Assembly (NCBI RefSeq): GCF_004000215.1
Contig: NZ_RBVY01000003.1
Location: forward strand, 1-64,000
Direction: 5' to 3'
DNA length: 64,000 bases
DNA from: Nitratireductor alexandrii
GTDB taxonomy: Bacteria; Pseudomonadota; Alphaproteobacteria; Rhizobiales; Rhizobiaceae
Made by a program: the position numbers and the translations under genes. Below the pieces are notes generated by a model. That model was given only the letters and a program-made list of their open reading frames with translations. It had not been told where the DNA came from and did not search any database. This document shows positions 1 to 9,005 of the stretch, piece after piece (position 1 is the first letter of the stretch; every line of letters starts with the position of its first letter).

Positions 1-57
1 TACGGCCTCGTCCAAGACCTCTTCACAGCAATCCCAGAGCTTCAGAAAGCGCTCTGA
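1..57 (+). CDS. etfA: Electron transfer flavoprotein alpha subunit, C-terminal end only
   Basis: The last 18 codons of a gene that enters from the left edge; they read YGLVQDLFTAIPELQKAL before a TGA stop. This matches the usual end of ETF alpha (a DLF-x-AxPEL-x-x-AL tail). ETF passes electrons from acyl-CoA dehydrogenases to the quinone pool through ETF-QO. The downstream 3-hydroxybutyryl-CoA dehydrogenase gene is a frequent alphaproteobacterial neighbour and supports the call. Too little is present to check the FAD-binding region. Confidence 0.7.
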   Translation, partial: YGLVQDLFTAIPELQKAL

Positions 58-90
58 GACCAAAGCGCGCAGCGGCGGCGGCAGGAAAAG

Positions 91-127
91 GCCGGGGTGG
101 ACGAAATCCACCCCGGCTTCTATTTTT
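91..127 (+). terminator. Intrinsic terminator after etfA
   Basis: A perfect 11-bp stem (GCCGGGGTGGA at 91-101 and TCCACCCCGGC at 107-117) with a CGAAA loop is followed by TTCTATTTTT. It lies between the etfA stop and the next gene, so the dehydrogenase downstream probably depends on its own promoter or on read-through. Confidence 0.85.
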
Positions 128-174
128 CGCGACTGCACAATTTGGGCGCAACCGCTTTCCATGGGTAGAGCAAG

Positions 175-1050
175 ATGACAATCCAGACCGTCGGCATCAT
201 CGGCGCCGGACAGATGGGAGGCGGCATCGCGCATGTCTGCGCCCTCGCCGGCTACCAGGTGCTTTTGTACGATCTCTCCGAGGAGCAGGTCGAAAACGGC
301 ATCGCGACGATCAACGGCCACATGGCGCGGCAGGTCTCGTCCGGAAAATTCGACGACAAGGTGCGCGCCGACGCGCTCGCCCGCATCTCGGGCGCGGCCA
401 CGCTTGAGGATCTCGCCGGCGCCGACCTCGTGATCGAGGCGGCGACCGAGGACGAAACCATCAAGCGCAAGATTTTCGCCCAGCTTTGCCCGCTTCTCAA
501 CCCCGAGGCGCTGCTGGCCACCAACACCTCTTCGATCTCGATCACCCGCCTGGCCGCCCAGACGGACAGGCCGGAGCGTTTCATCGGCATTCACTTCATG
601 AACCCGGTCCCGGTGATGAAGCTGGTCGAGCTGGTTCGCGGCATCGCCACCGAGGACAGCACCTTCGAGACGGCGAAAGCCTTCGTGAGCAGCCTCGACA
701 AGACGATCACCGTCGCCGAGGATTTTCCCGCCTTCATCGTCAACCGCATTCTGCTGCCGATGATCAACGAGGCGATCTACACGCTTTACGAGGGCGTCGG
801 CTCGGTGGAAGCGATCGACACGGCCATGAAACTCGGCGCCAACCACCCGATGGGTCCGCTGCAGCTCGCCGATTTCATCGGCCTCGACACCTGTCTGTCG
901 ATCATGCAGGTGCTTTATGACGGGCTGGCCGATTCGAAATACCGGCCCTGCCCGCTGCTGGTCAAATATGTCGAGGCGGGATGGCTGGGGCGCAAGGCCG
1001 GGCGCGGTTTCTACGACTATCGCGGCGACCACCCCGTTCCCACCCGCTGA
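175..1050 (+). CDS. hbd: 3-hydroxybutyryl-CoA dehydrogenase
   Basis: A 291-residue protein of the short (monofunctional) 3-hydroxyacyl-CoA dehydrogenase family; these interconvert acetoacetyl-CoA and 3-hydroxybutyryl-CoA with NAD(P). The N-terminal Rossmann motif GAGQMGGGIA (residues 10-19) binds the nucleotide. The segment IGIHFMNPVPVMKLVELV carries the catalytic His, and the ANHPMGPLQLADFIGLD stretch is the start of the all-helical dimerisation domain. The C-terminal GRKAGRGFYDY signature is present. Length is normal for the family. It follows etfA after a terminator, a common pairing in fatty acid and PHB metabolism. The Shine-Dalgarno region (tagagcaag) is weak. Confidence 0.93.
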   Translation: MTIQTVGIIGAGQMGGGIAHVCALAGYQVLLYDLSEEQVENGIATINGHMARQVSSGKFDDKVRADALARISGAATLEDLAGADLVIEAATEDETIKRKIFAQLCPLLNPEALLATNTSSISITRLAAQTDRPERFIGIHFMNPVPVMKLVELVRGIATEDSTFETAKAFVSSLDKTITVAEDFPAFIVNRILLPMINEAIYTLYEGVGSVEAIDTAMKLGANHPMGPLQLADFIGLDTCLSIMQVLYDGLADSKYRPCPLLVKYVEAGWLGRKAGRGFYDYRGDHPVPTR

Positions 1051-1106
1051 GGCGGGCGGACCGCGCCGCGCCAACGCCGGGCCGGCGCGCGCCTGCCGGC
1101 CGGTGA

Positions 1107-1913
1107 TCAGTGCACGGCCGCCAGGTCGTTGATGCCGTAGGCCTGGATATGGGTGAGTTCGATCCGGTTGCGGCCGCCGTTCTTGGCCTGGTAGAGCCGC
1201 CGGTCCGCGATCCGGAACAAGTCCGCGAAGCCGAGCTGATCCTCGAAGCTGACGCCGCCGACGCTGACGGTCAAACGATGCGGCTTGCCCATCGGCCGGA
1301 ACGACACTTCGCTGATGCTGCGACGAATGCGCTCGGCCACGCCGACCGCGTTCTCCTGTGAGGCGCCCGGCAAGAAAACCCCGAACTCCTCACCGCCGAG
1401 CCGGCCCACGAGATCGTCCTTGCGCACCTGGCCGCGGATCGCCGCGGCGATCGTCCTGAGGGCCTCGTCGCCGAGATCGTGGCCGTAACTGTCGTTGATC
1501 GACTTGAAATGGTCGGCGTCGATCACCAGCAAGGCGCCTTTGATACGCTGGTTGCCGCGTCCGGCATCGGTCAGGCTTTCGTCGACCCGTGTCGAAAACG
1601 CCCCGCGGTTGAGGCAGGCCGTCAGGCTGTCGGTCGAAGCGACCAGACCCAGTTTCCGGTTGGCGCGCCCCAATTCGCGCAGCCTGTAGCCGAGAAACAA
1701 CAAAACCGGCCCCGCCAGCACGAGCAGCAGCAGCGCCGCGACAGGCAAGCCGCTGCGAAACGCCTCCTCGCCGATCCCGGCCGCCGCGACGGCATTGTAG
1801 CCCAGCGAGACGAACAGGCACCACGCCGTGCCCACCAACGTCCACCGCAAGAGACCGGACCGGCCCAACCGGGACACAGCCCGACCAAAATGCCGCCTCA
1901 ACGCATCAGCCAT
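1107..1913 (-). CDS. Membrane diguanylate cyclase (GGDEF)
   Basis: A 268-residue protein with two predicted membrane helices (about residues 22-47 and 55-77) followed by a complete GGDEF domain that makes cyclic-di-GMP from two GTP. The active-site loop is GGEEF. An RxxD motif (RKDD) lies exactly five residues before it, so a product-inhibition I-site is present. There is no EAL domain and no recognisable periplasmic sensor; the loop between the helices is short. It is convergent with the dehydrogenase upstream and followed 148 bp away by a second GGDEF gene on the same strand. The signal it responds to cannot be read from the sequence. Confidence 0.9.
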   Translation of the reverse strand: MADALRRHFGRAVSRLGRSGLLRWTLVGTAWCLFVSLGYNAVAAAGIGEEAFRSGLPVAALLLLVLAGPVLLFLGYRLRELGRANRKLGLVASTDSLTACLNRGAFSTRVDESLTDAGRGNQRIKGALLVIDADHFKSINDSYGHDLGDEALRTIAAAIRGQVRKDDLVGRLGGEEFGVFLPGASQENAVGVAERIRRSISEVSFRPMGKPHRLTVSVGGVSFEDQLGFADLFRIADRRLYQAKNGGRNRIELTHIQAYGINDLAAVH

Positions 1914-2061
1914 TGATGACCCCCCCTCATCACGACACGAGAAGGTAGCCCGCGGCTCTTAAAGACCGGGTTAGGAAAATCGGCGGCATTCGCCGCCCAA
2001 CGCATACCCAACGTTTACGATGATGTCGCAACCGCGTCCGACGGCGCCCGGTCGAACGGCG

Positions 2062-3159
2062 TCAGTCGCGGCTGTAGATGCGCCAGCCCTTGGCGGATTT
2101 CATGTCGGGCAGTTCCGAAAACCGGGTACAGCGATTGCGCCCGTTCGCCTTCGAGACGTAAAGGGCGCGGTCGGCCTTGACGTAGAGATCGTCGGCGCTT
2201 TCGGCCTGCGTGGCCATGCAAATTCCCACCGACACGGTGATCGAGCCGCTGGCAAGCCCCGCCCCGTTATTGGTCGCGGCCAGTTTTTCGACCATTTTGC
2301 GCACGCTCTCGCCGACCTCGGCCGCCTGGTCCTCGCCCATGCCCTCCACGATCGCGGCGAATTCCTCGCCGCCCGTGCGCGCAACCATGATGCCCTCCGG
2401 CACGGCCGAGCGAACCACGCTGGCGATGTGCTGGATGATCTTGTCGCCGACCGGATGGCCGAAACGGTCGTTGATCTGCTTGAACCGGTCGATGTCGACG
2501 ATCACCAGGCAACTGTAGAGCACCCGTTTCTTGTCGTCGTAGATCTGCGCCATCGCCCTGTCGAAGGCGCGGCGGTTGAAAAGCTGGGTCAGCGGGTCGG
2601 TGTCGGCAAGCTTCTTGTATTCTTCGAGCTTCGACTTCACGTCCTCCAGCTCGGCGGACTTGTCCTCGATCGACGAGACGATCTGCTTGCCCTGCTCGAT
2701 CTTGGTGTCGGTGGCGGCCGACATGATGCTCGAGATACGGTGCAGGATTTCCTGGGTGACCAGATTGCGCTTGTGCAGCCCGTCCGAGGTCTGGTTGAGG
2801 ATCGAACCGTAGCGCTCGAGCTGCACCCGCTCCTTCTCGAACAGCTTCATCACCTCCTCGACCTTGTCGGAGAGATGGTTGCGAATATCCTCAACGAAAA
2901 GCTGATTGTTCGCCTGGGCGAAATATTTGACGCTGAGGCGATCGAGGTCGTCCTGGCGCGGCCGGTTGCCGAGCTTGCCCAGATCCGCGTTGAGTTCGGG
3001 GTTGGCGCCGGCGAACACCTCGTAGAAAATTTCGTAGTTGCGCGGCAACCCCACCACCCCCATCGCGCGCATGGCCAAGGCGATCTTGGCGGCGACGTCG
3101 CCGGCCGGTCCGGCCGGAGTGTTGCCGCTACCCGTAGTGTTCGAAAGCTGCATGTTCAT
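2062..3159 (-). CDS. Cytoplasmic diguanylate cyclase (GGDEF) with N-terminal helical region
   Basis: A 365-residue soluble protein. Residues 1-190 form a helical region, ending in a probable coiled coil (segments such as IEDKSAELEDVKSKLEEYKKL), and residues 195-350 are a GGDEF domain with the GGEEF active-site loop. The position where an I-site RxxD would lie reads PEGI, so product inhibition by the usual route is not expected, unlike the neighbouring cyclase. The start at 3159 (MNMQLSN) was chosen because a G-rich stretch precedes it at normal spacing; an in-frame ATG 22 codons upstream adds low-complexity Arg-rich sequence. The layout resembles polar or cell-cycle cyclases, but I cannot assign a specific ortholog. 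Confidence 0.88.
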   Translation of the reverse strand: MNMQLSNTTGSGNTPAGPAGDVAAKIALAMRAMGVVGLPRNYEIFYEVFAGANPELNADLGKLGNRPRQDDLDRLSVKYFAQANNQLFVEDIRNHLSDKVEEVMKLFEKERVQLERYGSILNQTSDGLHKRNLVTQEILHRISSIMSAATDTKIEQGKQIVSSIEDKSAELEDVKSKLEEYKKLADTDPLTQLFNRRAFDRAMAQIYDDKKRVLYSCLVIVDIDRFKQINDRFGHPVGDKIIQHIASVVRSAVPEGIMVARTGGEEFAAIVEGMGEDQAAEVGESVRKMVEKLAATNNGAGLASGSITVSVGICMATQAESADDLYVKADRALYVSKANGRNRCTRFSELPDMKSAKGWRIYSRD

Positions 3160-3316
3160 ACGCACCCCCCCGTCGGCCGCGGTCGAACTTTGTGGCCGAA
3201 ACGCTCCACGACCGGCGCACCGCAATCACCCCTGAACGCTATCGACCCGTCGCCCTTCAATGGAAGTCCCACCCATATCTGAGATCAGCCTGACGTACAG
3301 GTAAGCCAATCGCGCT

Positions 3317-3341
3317 AATTGTCCGTTAAACCCGGACAATT
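3317..3341. repeat. 9-bp inverted repeat between pncB and the GGDEF gene
   Basis: AATTGTCCG (3317-3325) and CGGACAATT (3333-3341) are perfectly complementary around a 7-nt loop. It lies 33 bp after the pncB stop on the minus strand. There is no clear T-run on either strand, so it may be a weak terminator or a protein site; I cannot decide. Confidence 0.5.
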
Positions 3342-3373
3342 CGTCACAAATTGATGCAAGTTCGGAAACGGGC

Positions 3374-4678
3374 CTAGACTTTGACCGGCTTGGCAACGCG
3401 CCCGGTCTCGCCGAACAGCGTAAGATAGCGCTGGATCTCTTCGGGCGCGCCGGTGGCTTTTTCGGGGTTGTCCGACAGCTTGACTGCTGGCCGGCCATTG
3501 GCATGGCTGACCTTGCAGACGATCGAGATCGCGTTGAGACTGTCGATCTCGACCGGCGCGCAGCCCTCGAAATCGTTGGTCAGGTTGGTGCCCCAGCCGA
3601 ACGCCATGCGCACCCGGCCGTGAAAATGATGATAGGCCTTCTCGATCGTGTCGACGTCGAGGCCGTCGGAAAAGATCAGCAGCTTCTCGCGCGGGTCGCG
3701 GCCGCGCGCCTTCCACCACGAAATGATCTTTTCGCCGCCCTCGATCGCCGGCGCGCTGTCCGGTCGGAAACCGGTCCAGTCCGCCACCCAGTCCGGCGCG
3801 CCGCGCAGGAAGGATTCGGTTCCGAACGTGTCGGGCAGCACGATCAGCAGGTTGCCGCCATAATACTGGTTCCAGTCGCGCAGCACCTGATAGGGCGCCT
3901 CCAAAAGGGCCTCGTCGTCGGGCGCCAGCGCGGCCAGCACCATCGGCAGCTCGTGCGCGTTGGTGCCGAGCGCCTCCAGATCGGTATCCATGGCCAGCTT
4001 GACGTTGCTGGTGCCCGTCAGCGCATCGCCCAGCCCCTCCTTCAGCGCCTCGACGCACCAGCGCTGCCACAGGAAGGAATGCCGGCGCCGGGTTCCGAAG
4101 TCGGAGATGCGCAGATCCGGCAGCTTGCGCAGCCGCTCGACCTTGGACCACACCTTGGCCTTCGCCCGCGCATACAGAACGTCGAGCGAAAACGGTCCCA
4201 TCGACCGCATCGTGGCGCGCGAGCGTAATTCGTTGATGATCGCCAGCGCGGGGATTTCCCACATGCTGGTTTCCGTCCAGCGGCCGTGAAAGCGCAGCTC
4301 GAAGCGTCCGTCGCGGCGCGCCAGCTCGTATTCGGGCAATTGAAACGTGCTCAGCCATGCCAGAAAGTCGGGCCTGAATATCTGCTTGCTGCCATAGAAG
4401 GTGTTGCCGGCAAGCCAGATCATCTCCTTCTTGGAAAACCGCAGGCTGCGCGCATGGTCGAGCTGGTCGCGCAATTCGGCGATGTCGATTTCGTCGGCGA
4501 GCCGCACCGCCTTGGTCCGGTTGATCAGCGAAAAGGTGGCGTCGACCTGCGGATAGAGCCCCCAGATCATCTGCAGCATCAACAGCTTGTAGAAATCCGT
4601 GTCGAGCAGGCTGCGGATGACGGGATCGAGCTTCCACGTATGATCGTAGACGCGCTTGGCAATGTCGGTCTTGGTCAT
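3374..4678 (-). CDS. pncB: Nicotinate phosphoribosyltransferase
   Basis: A 434-residue enzyme of the NAD salvage (Preiss-Handler) pathway that makes nicotinate mononucleotide from nicotinate and PRPP with ATP hydrolysis. Family features are the N-terminal [20 protein letters not shown] segment, the central [13 protein letters not shown] motif that carries the regulatory His, and the [19 protein letters not shown] and [10 protein letters not shown] stretches of the PRPP-binding barrel. Length is typical of the proteobacterial PncB family. It is transcribed alone on the minus strand, with 114 bp to the cpdR stop upstream. No regulatory site was seen. Confidence 0.95.
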   Translation of the reverse strand: MTKTDIAKRVYDHTWKLDPVIRSLLDTDFYKLLMLQMIWGLYPQVDATFSLINRTKAVRLADEIDIAELRDQLDHARSLRFSKKEMIWLAGNTFYGSKQIFRPDFLAWLSTFQLPEYELARRDGRFELRFHGRWTETSMWEIPALAIINELRSRATMRSMGPFSLDVLYARAKAKVWSKVERLRKLPDLRISDFGTRRRHSFLWQRWCVEALKEGLGDALTGTSNVKLAMDTDLEALGTNAHELPMVLAALAPDDEALLEAPYQVLRDWNQYYGGNLLIVLPDTFGTESFLRGAPDWVADWTGFRPDSAPAIEGGEKIISWWKARGRDPREKLLIFSDGLDVDTIEKAYHHFHGRVRMAFGWGTNLTNDFEGCAPVEIDSLNAISIVCKVSHANGRPAVKLSDNPEKATGAPEEIQRYLTLFGETGRVAKPVKV

Positions 4679-4792
4679 CGTGCCCTTCCCGTTTCGCCCC
4701 GGCCGTCGCCGGCAACGGCGCGGTGGTCTAGGATGAAATTATCGCGCGCGGCAAGCAAACCGCCGGGTCGGCCTGAAACCGGTCCGCCGCGC

Positions 4793-5155
4793 TCAGCCGA
4801 GATGCTCGCGCACCTTCTCGCGGATCTGGGACAGCGTGAACGGCTTCTGCACCACGTCGACGATCACCTTGTCCAGGCCCGCCGCCCGTTCGCGCTGGTC
4901 CGCGTAGCCCGTCACGAGCATGATCTTGAGCCCGGGATAGTCCTGCACCGCGGCTTGGGCCATGGCGATCCCGTCCATGCCCGGCATGCGGATGTCGGAC
5001 ACGACCAGGTCGAAACCGCCGCCAGCTTCGCGGATCAGCGCCAGGCCCGCCTCGCCGTCCTCGGCCGTCTCCACGCTGTGGCCATCGCGCGCCAGCGCCC
5101 GCGCCGCCAGGGCGCGCACCGGTTCGTCATCTTCGACAATCAGGATTCTAGCCAT
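4793..5155 (-). CDS. cpdR: CpdR-type single-domain response regulator
   Basis: A 120-residue receiver domain with no output domain: acidic pocket EDDE at 8-11, phospho-acceptor Asp54 in VVSDIRMPGMDG, and the conserved Lys in VQKPFT. Size and position beside hpt match CpdR of Caulobacter and rhizobia. CpdR is known to be phosphorylated through the CckA-ChpT relay and, when unphosphorylated, to direct ClpXP to substrates that include factors of the CtrA pathway. The start was set at the MARILIVEDDE methionine; an upstream in-frame ATG would add 20 residues and overlap hpt. It follows hpt on the same strand with 46 bp between. Confidence 0.82.
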   Translation of the reverse strand: MARILIVEDDEPVRALAARALARDGHSVETAEDGEAGLALIREAGGGFDLVVSDIRMPGMDGIAMAQAAVQDYPGLKIMLVTGYADQRERAAGLDKVIVDVVQKPFTLSQIREKVREHLG

Positions 5156-5201
5156 TCGCCCGATAATGCCCGGTCTCGTTCCGGTTTTCTGCAAAACCGC
5201 C

Positions 5202-5750
5202 TCAACCGGCCGCATCCCCTTTCACAACGCCCACGAAAGGCAGCTCACGGAAGGCGTGCGCGACATCCATGCCGTATCCGACGACGAAATAGTCCGGACA
5301 TTCGAACCCGACATAGTCGGCGTTGAGCTCGGTCTGCCGGCGGGTGTGCTTGTCCAGAAGAACCGCGATCGAGACGCTGCGCGCGCCGCGCGAGACCATC
5401 AGGTCGCGCGTGAATTTCAGCGTCTTGCCCGATTCCAGAATGTCGTCGATCAGCAGGATGTCGCGGCCGCTAACATCGTTGTCGATATCGCGCAGCACCT
5501 TGACCTCGCCGCTGACGGTGCCGGCACCGTAGCTGGAGATGAAGATGAACTCGACCTCGGGCGAACTGCCCGCGTCATGCATCGCCCGAATGAGATCGGC
5601 GGCGAAGATGAAGGAGCCCTTCAGGATCGAGATGACCAAAAGGTCTTTATAATCGCGCCCCGCGATCTCTTTGGCCAGTTCGAGATTGCGCCGCGCGATC
5701 GTCGATGCGCTGAACAGAACCTCGATTTCCTTGCCGCGTACAACCGGCAT
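5202..5750 (-). CDS. hpt: Hypoxanthine phosphoribosyltransferase
   Basis: A 182-residue purine salvage enzyme that converts hypoxanthine (and guanine) with PRPP to IMP (GMP). The PRPP-binding signature reads ILLIDDILESGKTL, and the N-terminal half has the LKGSFIFAADLIR loop of this type I PRTase family. Its ATG overlaps the stop of the upstream 215-aa gene as TGATG, so the two are probably translationally coupled. The downstream gene on the same strand is cpdR. Confidence 0.93.
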   Translation of the reverse strand: MPVVRGKEIEVLFSASTIARRNLELAKEIAGRDYKDLLVISILKGSFIFAADLIRAMHDAGSSPEVEFIFISSYGAGTVSGEVKVLRDIDNDVSGRDILLIDDILESGKTLKFTRDLMVSRGARSVSIAVLLDKHTRRQTELNADYVGFECPDYFVVGYGMDVAHAFRELPFVGVVKGDAAG

Positions 5751-6397
5751 CAGCCGCCATCCCCCTTGATCATGCTCACCGACACGCCGGCAACGCCGCC
5801 CTGGGGCGCGTTGACGCGGCTGGAAAAGGGAAACCGTGTCCCGGGTCCGATCCGGGCCTGTCCCGGATCGAGTATGTAGCGGGTGAGGGCGCCGCCGTCA
5901 CCCCTGACCTCGATGGCCAGGCGCGGAACCTGTTCGACAGAGGCGCCGTTATTGGCAACGGCGCCGTCGACATGCACGATCCCGCGCACGCCGCTTGTGT
6001 CGACATGCGAGCGCAGCGCCACCAACCGCATGGCCTCGACCGCGTTCACCGGCGTGGCGGGAAGCAGGGCACCGCGCAGCGCATGTCCGCCCGAGATCCA
6101 GAACGCCGCCAGCGCGGCCACGGATCCGAGCACCCAAAACAACGGGCCGGCGCGTTGGCCTTTCGGACCGGACGGGCGCGGGCCATTGCTCTTGAGCATA
6201 TCCATGCCCGACATCGCCGCCGAGCCGGGCGCGGCCCTCGGCGTGGGACGAGAGAGATCGGATGACGTGGACGCACGGCCGAGCGTGATATAGTCGGCAT
6301 CAACGATCTCGCCACCGAAATCGGTCCGTGCCGCCTTGGAGCGCCCGCCCGCCATGATTTCGCCCGAGACCGGGCGGACGTTCGCTGCATCGACCAT
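5750..6397 (-). CDS. Conserved membrane-anchored protein upstream of hpt, function unknown
   Basis: A 215-residue protein with a disordered Pro/Arg-rich N-terminal half, one membrane helix at about 88-104 (FWVLGSVAALAAFWISGG) and a C-terminal beta-rich domain that would lie in the periplasm (AMRLVALRSHVDTSGVRG onward). The C-terminal part resembles the DUF3426-like region of proteins often encoded beside ftsE in Rhizobiales; that match is from memory. Its stop overlaps the hpt start. An AAGGA sequence lies 12 nt before the chosen ATG; a second ATG 14 codons later is possible. It is divergent from ftsE, with 179 bp between. Confidence 0.65.
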   Translation of the reverse strand: MVDAANVRPVSGEIMAGGRSKAARTDFGGEIVDADYITLGRASTSSDLSRPTPRAAPGSAAMSGMDMLKSNGPRPSGPKGQRAGPLFWVLGSVAALAAFWISGGHALRGALLPATPVNAVEAMRLVALRSHVDTSGVRGIVHVDGAVANNGASVEQVPRLAIEVRGDGGALTRYILDPGQARIGPGTRFPFSSRVNAPQGGVAGVSVSMIKGDGG

Positions 6398-6509
6398 GGA
6401 AGGGCGCCGTCCTTTTGCAAAACCCTGACACGGGGTAAAGGGAATTGGTTAATGATTTGCTGCCGGATGGCACAGAGGCGGCGTGACAGGGTCGGAAGTT
6501 TACCGTCCG

Positions 6510-6517
6510 TTAACCAT
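6510..6517 (+). promoter_or_regulatory. CtrA-like box upstream of ftsE
   Basis: The octamer TTAACCAT, a known form of the CtrA half-site in alphaproteobacteria, lies 60 bp before the ftsE start. A second near match (TTGGTTAA, minus-strand TTAACCAA) is at 6445-6452. Short motifs occur by chance, so this rests mainly on position. Confidence 0.35.
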
Positions 6518-6576
6518 GGAAAACCAAGGTCCGCCGCAATCGACGGATATCGAAGCAGCCGGGGCCGCTTAGGACA

Positions 6577-7236
6577 GTGATTCATTTCGAAAATGTTGGC
6601 TTGCGTTATGGGATGGGGCCGGAAATCCTGCGCGACATCTCCTTTCAGATCCCCAAGCGCTCGTTCCAGTTTCTCAGCGGACCGTCGGGGGCCGGCAAGA
6701 CCACCTTGTTGCGCCTGCTTTTCTTGTCGCTGGCGCCGACCCGCGGCCTGATCAAGGTGTTCGGCAAGGATCGGGCACTGATTCGGCGCGACGAGCTGCC
6801 GCATATCCGCCGCAAGATCGGCGTCGTCTTCCAGGATTTTCGCCTTCTGGAGCACATGACGACCTATGAGAACGTCGCCCTGCCGCTGCGCGTGCGCGGC
6901 CGTGAGGAGGCGAGCTATCGCGGCGACGTGACCGAACTGCTCAAATGGGTCGGTCTGGGCGAGCGCCTGAATGCGCACCCGCCGATCCTGTCGGGCGGCG
7001 AAAAGCAGCGCGCCGCGATCGCCCGTGCGCTGATCGAGCAGCCCGACATCCTGCTCGCCGACGAGCCGACCGGCAATGTCGACCCGCCACTCGCCCGGCG
7101 GCTGCTGCGCCTGTTCATCGAGCTCAACCGGTCCGGAACCGCCGTCCTCATCGCCACGCACGACCTGTCCTTGATGGACCAGGTCGACGCGCGCCGCCTG
7201 GTGCTCGCCGACGGCAGGCTGGCGGTCCATGACTGA
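6577..7236 (+). CDS. ftsE: Cell division ATP-binding protein FtsE
   Basis: A 219-residue ABC ATPase: Walker A GPSGAGKTT, Q-loop VFQDFRLL, signature LSGGEKQR and Walker B LLADEPTGNVD. With FtsX it forms the divisome complex that activates periplasmic peptidoglycan hydrolases. The start is GTG (VIHFENVGLRYG by codons), which aligns with the family N-terminus. It overlaps ftsX by 8 bp, the usual coupled arrangement. It is transcribed divergently from the 215-aa gene; a CtrA-like box lies upstream. Confidence 0.95.
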   Translation: MIHFENVGLRYGMGPEILRDISFQIPKRSFQFLSGPSGAGKTTLLRLLFLSLAPTRGLIKVFGKDRALIRRDELPHIRRKIGVVFQDFRLLEHMTTYENVALPLRVRGREEASYRGDVTELLKWVGLGERLNAHPPILSGGEKQRAAIARALIEQPDILLADEPTGNVDPPLARRLLRLFIELNRSGTAVLIATHDLSLMDQVDARRLVLADGRLAVHD

Positions 7237-8197
7237 CTCCACGCTCAAATCCCTGGTCCGCCCGGGCAGCGGCAGGCGCCGCCGCATGGCGCCGATCGTG
7301 CCCGCCCAGACCGTTGCCGGGCACGCCCTGATCGCCGTGATCGCAATCATGACCTTTTTGGCCTGCCTCACCGTGGGCGCGGTCACGCTGGTGCGCGACA
7401 CGGCCAGCGTCTGGCAAAGCCAGATCGCCCGCGAGGCGACGATCCAGATCCGTCCCCGCGACGATCTCGACATGGAGGCCGCACTCGATGCCGCCAGGAC
7501 GATCGCAGAAACCTTCGCCGGCGTGCGCGCGGCAACCGTCGTCGACAGCGCCGCCACCGCGCGCCTGCTCGAACCCTGGCTCGGCACCGGGCTCGACCTC
7601 GACGAACTGCCGGTACCGCGCCTGGTCATTGTGACGATCGACGAGGCCGCGCCGCCCGATTTCGTCGCCATGCGCGAGGCGATCCGCAAACAGGTGCCCA
7701 ACGCCAGCCTCGACGACCATCGCAATTGGGTCGACCGCCTGGTCTCGATGGCCAGAACCACCGTGACGATCGGTTTCACGGTCCTGATCCTGATGTTGTC
7801 GGCAACGGTCCTGACCGTGATTTTCGCCACCCGCGGCGCGATGGCCGGCAACGGACACGTCATCGAGGTGCTGCATTATGTCGGCGCCGAGGCCCGCTTC
7901 ATCGCCTCCCAGTTCCGTCGGCATTTCCTGTTGACCGGCATCAAGGGTGCCGCCGCCGGCGGCCTCGCCGCGATCGTCGTCTTCATCCTGTTCGGCTGGT
8001 GGTCGGGACGCAACATGGCCACGCCCGAGGCCGACCAGGCGACTGCGCTGTTCGGGAATTTTGCCATCGGCATGACCGGCTATCTCGGAGTTGGGGTGGT
8101 GGTTATCCTGGTCGCCGCGTTGACGGCGGCAACCTCCCACGCGACCGTGGTCGCCCATCTCAACGGGGTAGACGTTGGCACCACCGACCATTTGTGA
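7229..8197 (+). CDS. ftsX: Cell division protein FtsX
   Basis: A 322-residue inner-membrane partner of FtsE. There is one N-terminal helix (about 29-52), a periplasmic domain of about 115 residues that in relatives contacts peptidoglycan hydrolase activators, and three C-terminal helices (about 170-195, 230-257, 280-305). The layout is the FtsX four-helix topology. The ATG lies inside the end of ftsE, giving translational coupling. Sequence conservation is low outside the membrane part, as is normal for alphaproteobacterial FtsX. Confidence 0.9.
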   Translation: MTDSTLKSLVRPGSGRRRRMAPIVPAQTVAGHALIAVIAIMTFLACLTVGAVTLVRDTASVWQSQIAREATIQIRPRDDLDMEAALDAARTIAETFAGVRAATVVDSAATARLLEPWLGTGLDLDELPVPRLVIVTIDEAAPPDFVAMREAIRKQVPNASLDDHRNWVDRLVSMARTTVTIGFTVLILMLSATVLTVIFATRGAMAGNGHVIEVLHYVGAEARFIASQFRRHFLLTGIKGAAAGGLAAIVVFILFGWWSGRNMATPEADQATALFGNFAIGMTGYLGVGVVVILVAALTAATSHATVVAHLNGVDVGTTDHL

Positions 8198-8309
8198 GCG
8201 CAAGACCCACTGGCGGCCGGGTCCCGGCACGCGACGGCGCGGAATGAAAAGTGTCGCAGCACCGGCGCCGCATCTACCGCCTGCCGCAATTCGGCGCTAA
8301 GCAACCATA

Positions 8310-9005
8310 ATGGCAGATGCGCCCCGCGAAACCGAACCGCATTCCGCGCGCGACAGGCACACGGAAGGGCGTGGCCGCGCCGGCCGCGCCGGCATGGCCG
8401 CGGGCGTGCTCGTCGCGCTGGTCTTCATCGGCGGTTTCGCCTGGTTCGCCAATCAGGTGAGCCTGATGACGACGCCGGCCGATCCGCCGGACGCCGACGC
8501 GATCGTCGTCCTGACCGGCGGCCATTTCCGCCTCAACGCGGCGGTCGACCTTCTCAAGGCGGGCAAGGGACAACGCCTGTTGATCTCCGGCGTCAACCCG
8601 GTCGCGCGCGCCGGCGATCTGCGACGTGCCACCGGCGCCGAGGAAGCGCTGTTTTCGTGCTGCGTCGATATCGACCGGCTGGCGCTCGACACCGTCGGCA
8701 ATGCCGCCGAGAGCGCCAAGTGGATCCGCGCCCACGCCTATAAGACGGTCATCGTGGTCACCAACAATTACCACATGCCCCGCAGCCTGCTGGAAATGCG
8801 CCGCCTGCTGGCCGAAACGGCGCTGCTTCCCTATCCGGTGATCGCCGGCAACGCCAAGGACGGCGTTCTGCTGACCAAGCCGGACGCCTTGCGGGTGCTT
8901 TTTACCGAATATGTCAAATATCTCGGCGCTCTGGCCCGCGGCGCCTGGCCGTATGGCAATGGCGGCGACGCAGCGACGTCACCAAGCGACCTCGCCCGGC
9001 GCTGA
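8310..9005 (+). CDS. YdcF/SanA family membrane protein (DUF218)
   Basis: A 231-residue protein with one N-terminal membrane helix (about 30-52) and a DUF218 domain: the DAIVVLTGGHFRLNAAVDLL start and the later VVTNNYHMPRSLLEMRRLL motif with conserved Asn and His. Family members are implicated in envelope processes, though the reaction is not settled. It lies between ftsX and the PlsC-type acyltransferase, all on the plus strand with gaps of 112 and 117 bp, so a loose cell-envelope cluster is possible. Confidence 0.82.
   Translation: MADAPRETEPHSARDRHTEGRGRAGRAGMAAGVLVALVFIGGFAWFANQVSLMTTPADPPDADAIVVLTGGHFRLNAAVDLLKAGKGQRLLISGVNPVARAGDLRRATGAEEALFSCCVDIDRLALDTVGNAAESAKWIRAHAYKTVIVVTNNYHMPRSLLEMRRLLAETALLPYPVIAGNAKDGVLLTKPDALRVLFTEYVKYLGALARGAWPYGNGGDAATSPSDLARR

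Noticed and set aside
6046-7863. A 605-codon minus-strand frame over ftsE and ftsX
   Set aside because: It runs antisense to genes with intact ABC and FtsX features; its Arg/Ser-rich translation is typical of high-GC shadow frames.
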